Origin: Pleurocapsaceae cyanobacterium CSU_1_1
GTDB lineage: Bacteria; Cyanobacteriota; Cyanobacteriia; Cyanobacteriales; Xenococcaceae
Assembly: GCA_012034765.1 (NCBI GenBank)
Contig: JAAUOU010000035.1
Coordinates: 1-40,137 of the forward strand
Length of the DNA: 40,137 nucleotides
Reading direction: 5' to 3'
In this document: positions 35,254 through 40,137 of the stretch, in pieces
How the letters are laid out: each line of letters starts with the position of its first letter
Numbering within the stretch: the stretch's first letter is position 1
Position numbers and translations under genes: made by a program
The notes under the pieces: model-generated
What the model saw: only the letters and a program-made list of their open reading frames with translations
What the model was told of the DNA's origin: nothing
Databases searched by the model: none

Positions 35254-35784
35254 CTAACCCGACCAACTAACCCAATTATGAGATGTATGCTTCTGCTTTC
35301 TGAGAGATTCACCCCAATTTATACTGCTTAAAATTGCTCCTGCCATTTCGGCTACAGAAATATCAGTACCCGCTAGTTTTGCCTCGGTCAAGTCTGCATT
35401 GGTTAAATCTGCTCCCCCAAGATCAACATCTGTTAAATTAGCGCTGCTTAAATCTGCACCACTTAAGTTGGCACAGCGCAAATCTGCACCGCTTAAGTCT
35501 GCTCCTTTGAGATCGGCATTTTCTAGGTCTGCACCAATTAAATTGACTTGTGATAAGTTTGCACCGACTAAACTAGCGCGTACTAAATTAACATTAGTTA
35601 AATTAGCCTGTTGCAAACAAGCTCCACTTAGATCTGCATCGTTTAAGTCCGCATCACTAAGGTCTGCTTGAGTTAGATTGATCCTGGTTAAATCCGCTGC
35701 TTCAAGATGAACAGAGTGTAAGCTTGCACCTTGAAAATCCAAGATACCATATCGATATTGACGGAGTAGTTGTGTCGCTTTCAT
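35254..35784 (-). CDS. Pentapeptide-repeat protein, 176 aa
   Basis: I start at ATG 35784 (MKATQLLRQYRYG), which has GGAGC 10 bases upstream; the longer frame from 35811 has no such site. Almost the whole protein is pentapeptides of the ADLxx type (for example AADLTRINLTQADLSDADLN), forming a beta helix of about seven turns. Short pentapeptide proteins are frequent in cyanobacteria; the function is not known. No signal peptide is present, so it is cytoplasmic. Confidence 0.8.
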   Translation of the reverse strand: MKATQLLRQYRYGILDFQGASLHSVHLEAADLTRINLTQADLSDADLNDADLSGACLQQANLTNVNLVRASLVGANLSQVNLIGADLENADLKGADLSGADLRCANLSGADLSSANLTDVDLGGADLTNADLTEAKLAGTDISVAEMAGAILSSINWGESLRKQKHTSHNWVSWSG

Positions 35785-36319
35785 GGTTATTTTGCTCCTT
35801 TGGTTGATCAATTAGCAGCTAGCTCGGATGACAAACTAATTATTCAAGTTAGCTATTTAACAAAATTGAAAATTTGATCTTTAGGCTCACCAATTAAATA
35901 TTAAATTGTGTAAAACTAAAAAAGTTTAAAGTTATGTCTTGATAGCAAAATATTTTACAAGTAAAATTTGAGGAACTTGTGAGGAAAGTATTGGACAAAG
36001 AATAAAAAGACTAATAAGTGTAAGTGAGGATTAAATTGCATTAGGTTGTCTTTCTGAAAATTATAAATAGTGCGATCGCTACTGAAATAGCTAAAACTAA
36101 TAATTATTTTAGTGAATCATCATCATGATTAATAATACTCATTTAAAAATAAATATTTAACTAACATTATTAATTAATCCAAAAATAAAGTTAGTTTTAA
36201 GAATACAATATATATTATTTTCAAGGATAGAGATCACAATTAAGATAGTCATTTTAAGTTATGCTGTGGCGACAAGCGAGTTTAAAGACTCTATTAAATT
36301 ACTACCTAAAGCTAAAATT
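35785..36319. other. AT-rich intergenic region
   Basis: About 535 bases, strongly AT-rich, with one HIP1 octamer near 36072. I see no convincing gene; a frame from 36266 merges with the small gene at 36320 but has no ribosome site. It must contain the promoter for the pentapeptide gene; I cannot define its boxes. Confidence 0.35.
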
Positions 36320-36487
36320 ATGAGCAACCTAACTATTCAACAATATTGTCAACTAGAAAGCTTAAAAACCGATCTTCATCTTAAATCTGGCTATAATTTT
36401 CAAGAGCAATTTCAAGGAAACTTGACAGTGATTAAAATTACTGACTCTGAAGGAAACATCCTACAGGAATTGATCGTAGTACTTTAA
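36320..36487 (+). CDS. Small hypothetical protein, 55 aa
   Basis: From ATG 36320 the protein reads MSNLTIQQYCQLESLKTDL and ends EGNILQELIVVL, a short helix followed by beta strands. An upstream in-frame start at 36266 would add 18 residues. The family is not recognised and the coding status is plausible, not certain. It is convergent with the tocopherol cyclase. Confidence 0.4.
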   Translation: MSNLTIQQYCQLESLKTDLHLKSGYNFQEQFQGNLTVIKITDSEGNILQELIVVL

Positions 36488-36513
36488 GTTATATTCAAGT
36501 TATATTTTCATTG

Positions 36514-37571
36514 TCAATTACTTCCTACCCAAGTCTTTTCCCAAGGTGTTCCGCCTACTTCTAAACCTGCTTGATTGCTATCTGCTTCAACAATAATTTT
36601 TCCCTGGCAATCATATAGGGATAAGCTTAGTTTTCCCAGAGTGGTATCTCGGCAATTAAATACTAAACCATTTGCCGTCGGAGTCCGTACATAAATACCA
36701 GATAAATTTGTTTCTCCTTTTAAAACAACTTGATACTGTGGTAACTTGCCTTGAAGCTGCCATTCTCCCCAAGGCTTTATTTGCCAGCTTATTTGAGAAT
36801 TCCAGGGAGCAAATTCATAAAATTTTCCTTGGTTATGAATACCGATTAAGGCAACTTCTTCTCGCCACCACAACACTTGTCTGATTCCTCCCCCCGCAGT
36901 TAATGCTAAATCGCTTTCGCCATTAAAACTATTACAGTTAAGCCAAAACCATTTTTGAGGAAAAGAGCTACCCCAGTTTTTCTCACTATAGGCGGGTGCA
37001 TTAGCAAACTGATATCTCTCCCCGCGCCATTCAATCCAGCCTGTTGCCAAACCATGAGCCATAGTAATTTGCCATCCTGGCTCAAATATTGGTAGAGAAG
37101 AGAACAAGCCAGCAGATGATTGTTGAGACTGTTGTGAGTTTCCCCAGCCGTATACAGGCTTAATTTGATATTCCCAACGACAATATTCATCTCTAACAGG
37201 ATCGTAAATACTTCCCTGATTAAGATTTGCCATTGCTTGATATCCTTCTGTAACATGGGTATTAAATTCTGCCGACGATAACAGTTTGGTTTGATTTTTA
37301 GATTGGTTTTGCCCCAATGACCAAAAATCAAATTATTTTTACTGGCAAAAAATTTGTGAACATCAGGAAAAGTGCGACAAAGATAAGCTTCATTCTTACC
37401 TAATATTTGTACTGCACCACCACTATTAGGCTGATTGCCCAAGGGATCTTCAATTGAATACATAAAAGCAAAGGTTTGTCCGATCTCTGGTAATGTTAAA
37501 CGGAAATACCAGCCTTCAAAATAGCCAAGAGTAATGTAATTTCCGTGATAGCCACTATGAGGTGTTTTCAT
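36514..37571 (-). CDS. Tocopherol cyclase (split by one frameshift)
   Basis: Tocopherol cyclase closes the chromanol ring of vitamin E. The first part, from 37571, has the family signature HSGYHGNYITLGYFEGWYFR and FAFMYSIEDPLGN, then FGHWGKTNL. The second frame continues KLLSSAEFNTHVTEGYQ and includes ATGWIEWRGERYQF and NWGSSFPQKWFWLNCNSF. The change of frame lies in CTAAAAATC on the minus strand (near 37275); one more A joins the two into about 352 aa, close to the family length. The gene probably corresponds to cyanobacterial VTE1 homologues. It is likely intact in the organism. Confidence 0.85.
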
Positions 37572-37751
37572 ATGATTATGTCAGCACAGCCACATTTTTG
37601 TAGAGTTATTTGAACTTATAATGGTAGAGATTTTAGCGAAATTTTTGAACAATCGCTTAATCTTGGAGCTTTAAATTTCTAATAATTATTCACTATTGCA
37701 GTCGAGCAATTTAAAAACTCTAATCGATGATTAACAATAATTTTATTTTTT

Positions 37752-38468
37752 GTGGACAGTAGCAACCAGGAGAATTCTAAACTAACAATTGATGAAAAGC
37801 TAGAAAATGCTCTTAAAGATATCTACTGTGTTAGCGGTTTGGGTGCAGACGAGCGAGTATTTCAAAAGTTAAAATTTCAAGGCTATCAGCCAATACATAT
37901 TAAATGGTTAAAACCAAAAACAGGAGAAAGTATTGAAGATTATGCTCAACGCTTAACTAGTCAAATACAAGCTGAAAAACCTATAATAATTGGTTTATCT
38001 TTTGGAGGAATTATTGCTGTTGAAATGTCCAAGCAAATTGCTACCGACAAAGTAATTTTAATTTCTAGTACAAAGAATTATCAGGAAATACCTTTCTATT
38101 TTCAGATGTTTCGTTGGCTGCCAATTTATTTGCTCTTACCTGCTAAATCTATACTTTGGATTGGACAATTTATTGCTAGCTGGTTTTTTAGCTTGAAATC
38201 TGTTGATGAACGTAAACTATTAAAAGCTATTTTGTTTGACACTGATGCGCAGTTCGTAAAATGGGCAATTCATCAAATTGTCATCTGGAAAAATGAATTA
38301 ATTCCTGAAAATATTTATCATATTCATGGTGAACGCGATCGCATTTTTCCTTATCAGTTTGTTCAGGAAGATTTCAACATTAAATATGGCGGACATTTAA
38401 TGATCATGAGTCAGGCTGAACATATTTCTAATTTAATTCAAAAAATTGTCGATTTGGATAATGGATAA
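37752..38468 (+). CDS. Alpha/beta hydrolase, 238 aa
   Basis: Starts with GTG 37752; no ATG gives a better fit. The nucleophile elbow is GLSFGG with Ser83. Likely acid Asp196 lies in HGERDRIFP and the likely histidine is His215 in GGHLMI (or His224). The oxyanion-like SGLGADERVF stretch is near residue 28. A hydrophobic lid (PFYFQMFRWLPIYLLLP) suggests a lipophilic substrate. The actual substrate is unknown. No signal peptide is present. Confidence 0.75.
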   Translation: MDSSNQENSKLTIDEKLENALKDIYCVSGLGADERVFQKLKFQGYQPIHIKWLKPKTGESIEDYAQRLTSQIQAEKPIIIGLSFGGIIAVEMSKQIATDKVILISSTKNYQEIPFYFQMFRWLPIYLLLPAKSILWIGQFIASWFFSLKSVDERKLLKAILFDTDAQFVKWAIHQIVIWKNELIPENIYHIHGERDRIFPYQFVQEDFNIKYGGHLMIMSQAEHISNLIQKIVDLDNG

Positions 38469-38483
38469 TAAATAATTTAAATA

Positions 38484-39950
38484 TTAAAAAGGGATTTGAA
38501 TACAAACGTATGTTCCTTTTCCTGGTTCGCCGTTAATGAGCAATTTACCTCCGTGTTGTTCGACGATCGCTTTGGTTAAAGTTAGTCCTACACCAGTATT
38601 TGTATCTGATAAAGTGTTTGAAGAACTAAAAACTTTTTCAACCAGGGGTTGTTCGATACCTTTACCATCGTCAGCTATTTCAATTAGTAATGCAGAACCA
38701 TCTTCACTAACATTAGTACGCATACCAATACAACCACCTCGTTCAGGTAAGGCGGATAGAGCATTACGAATTAATTCGCTCAAAACCTCGCGCAATTTGA
38801 GGCGATCAACCACAGCATAGCTTATCTCTGGAGAGAGATTTAAATCAAGGCTAATTGATCTTTCGATTAACTCTGACTGAAACCGCATTATTACTTCGTA
38901 AATTAGTGATCTAATATCAGTACGGGCAAGATTTAAATCTAAGGGAAAACCAAATTCGGTAATACGTCTGACTGCAAGCAAAAGCGAATCAAGTCGCTCA
39001 ACCAATTGCTGTTTGTGTTCTCTTAAAGAAACTCCGTCATCATAGTTTAGCTGTAAAACTTGCGATCGCAATTGGGATAATAATCGATGCAGTGTTAGCC
39101 GTGACGGTATATTTTGCCAAGCGGAATTATCTACTCCCCTACCATCATTATTGGTATTATCTGGTAAATTGGTTAAACCTGCCAGGCGATCGCGATCGCC
39201 AATAATTTCTGTCATGCGATTAAAAGCTTGATTAATTGCCCCGATTTCATCAGTTCTTTCCTGATTAAGACGAGTTTTCCAGTTTCCTTTGGCAAAATCA
39301 TTTAATGCTTGTTCAACTTCTCGCAACGGCGCAAATAAATCTGAAGCCAAATAAGCTGCTAAAAGCAACATCAAAGAAATACTACCAAAAGCGACGATCA
39401 CTAGCACGAGTTCAGCGGTTTGTCTGGTATTTTGAGTTTGACTTTGAATGATTTGACGATTTTGGCGATCGCTCTCCACTGCTTGTTGAGTTAATTCTTG
39501 AAATCTGACAAAATCTTTGCCTTCCAGTTGGTTTTCTAATAATCTAAAAGCGCGATCGCGACGATTTTGCTCAATTAGATCTAAAGTTATACGAGCATCT
39601 TTAATCAAGGTTTCGTAGCCATTACGAACTTGTTGCACTTGTTGTTGTTCGGCTTCAGTGTCAGCCAAGGCTGTCCAGAGTTGAAAGTCTGCTTCGGCTG
39701 GCTTAAGAAAATCTTCAAACTCCTGTCGGGCATCTGGATCATTACCGATGATCGCATCTGGTAATTCTTTAATAGCGCGAAAGGTAGAAGCTTGAACACC
39801 GAGGAGAAGCAAACTGCGCTGATAATGGGCTTTAAGTCTTTGTTCGCTATCTTGCCACTTAGCGATCGCCCAGAGTGTCATACTAGCGGTTGCCAAGGTT
39901 AATAATGCTAAAGCACTAAATGTAGTTAAGAGTTTTTTGCGTAAGTTCAT
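38484..39950 (-). CDS. Histidine kinase-like membrane sensor, 488 aa
   Basis: I start at ATG 39950 (MNLRKKLLTTFSALAL), which begins a membrane segment; the longer frame reaches into the transposon end. Order: first membrane segment (about 8-32), a periplasmic helical sensor of about 145 residues, second membrane segment (about 181-203), HAMP (about 204-256), then a helical linker and a HATPase_c domain (about 375-485). The ATPase has the N box ELIRNA (Asn396), DDGKG (427-431) and GVGLTLTKAIVEQHGG. No standard phospho-acceptor HExxTP box is seen in the linker. No response regulator is adjacent. Confidence 0.8.
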   Translation of the reverse strand: MNLRKKLLTTFSALALLTLATASMTLWAIAKWQDSEQRLKAHYQRSLLLLGVQASTFRAIKELPDAIIGNDPDARQEFEDFLKPAEADFQLWTALADTEAEQQQVQQVRNGYETLIKDARITLDLIEQNRRDRAFRLLENQLEGKDFVRFQELTQQAVESDRQNRQIIQSQTQNTRQTAELVLVIVAFGSISLMLLLAAYLASDLFAPLREVEQALNDFAKGNWKTRLNQERTDEIGAINQAFNRMTEIIGDRDRLAGLTNLPDNTNNDGRGVDNSAWQNIPSRLTLHRLLSQLRSQVLQLNYDDGVSLREHKQQLVERLDSLLLAVRRITEFGFPLDLNLARTDIRSLIYEVIMRFQSELIERSISLDLNLSPEISYAVVDRLKLREVLSELIRNALSALPERGGCIGMRTNVSEDGSALLIEIADDGKGIEQPLVEKVFSSSNTLSDTNTGVGLTLTKAIVEQHGGKLLINGEPGKGTYVCIQIPF

Positions 39951-40015
39951 AGTTTTAAAATTGCAAACCAATCCAACGCCAGTATGTGTAATAGAACAAA
40001 ACAATTAATCCAGGG

Positions 40016-40137
40016 CTATTTCATTCTAAAAAGAGACGCGATATGTTTTAGGCTGAATTGGCATTTGCGCTGTGCCTGAGCCATATTGTCAAATCCAGCA
40101 TCTCGATATAAGTTTAGGGCTAAGTTGCGCGCGATCG
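40016..40137 (-). mobile_element. 3' end of an ISAs1-like transposase gene and IS terminus
   Basis: The minus frame from the window edge to TAG at 40018-40016 reads IARNLALNLYRDAGFDNMAQ, then QRKCQFSLKHIASLFRMK. This is a typical C-terminus of the ISAs1 (H-repeat) transposase family. The likely terminal inverted repeat CAGGGCTATTT starts at 40011 (reading into the element), overlapping the stop. The rest is outside the window. The element ends only about 60 bases upstream of the kinase start, so it may affect that gene's promoter. Confidence 0.6.

Overview
The window is cyanobacterial chromosome. The right-hand 26 kb carries plastocyanin and cytochrome c6, Vipp1/IM30, a tocopherol cyclase, citramalate synthase, a precorrin-2 methyltransferase, the bicarbonate transporter pair sbtA-sbtB, and about thirty copies of the cyanobacterial octamer GCGATCGC (HIP1). 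The low GC and the gene set fit a non-picocyanobacterial lineage; I cannot name the genus.

Region 1 (1 to about 14,100) looks like a foreign, plasmid-like or satellite-like element. I find no HIP1 octamer in it. It has two possible replication parts: a 57-aa ribbon-helix-helix protein translationally coupled to a compact family A-type polymerase (1879-3539), and a VapE/VirE-type P-loop ATPase (11498-13126, minus strand) whose 3' end abuts three widely spaced TTGACGTTA-type inverted repeats. Between them lie an OB-fold-like small protein, a run of small secreted proteins (one with an SH3b domain, one a WD40 propeller), and a two-gene unit with a GHL10-type glycoside-hydrolase-like protein. A NUMOD4-HNH endonuclease gene lies close to the right edge. 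The edge itself is a tRNA-Pro(UGG) gene cut off inside its T-loop, so its 3' end is missing here. No integrase, capsid or conjugation gene is visible; the left end is outside the window.

Region 2 (14,286-24,902) is ordinary chromosome: a DUF6930-like protein and cimA, a small PH-like membrane protein, dnaG, a DUF3598-like protein, a GGDEF response regulator and cobI. Region 3 (25,050-28,404) is an inorganic-carbon module: a CPA2 Na+/H+ antiporter, then sbtA-sbtB with higher GC than its surroundings, followed directly by the orphan 3' end of a second antiporter gene. Region 4 (28,633-40,137) holds a TPR protein, vipp1, pentapeptide-repeat proteins, divergent petE and petJ with palindromes between them, a tocopherol cyclase, an alpha/beta hydrolase and a histidine kinase-like protein. 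The window ends inside an ISAs1-like transposase gene.

At least six conserved chromosomal genes (cimA, dnaG, the antiporter, the TPR gene, the tocopherol cyclase and the PH-like membrane protein) are each split by one single-base indel, mostly in short homopolymers. dnaG is essential, so most of these are probably sequence errors rather than real pseudogenes. The same caution applies to the frameshifted secreted gene at 5004-5382.
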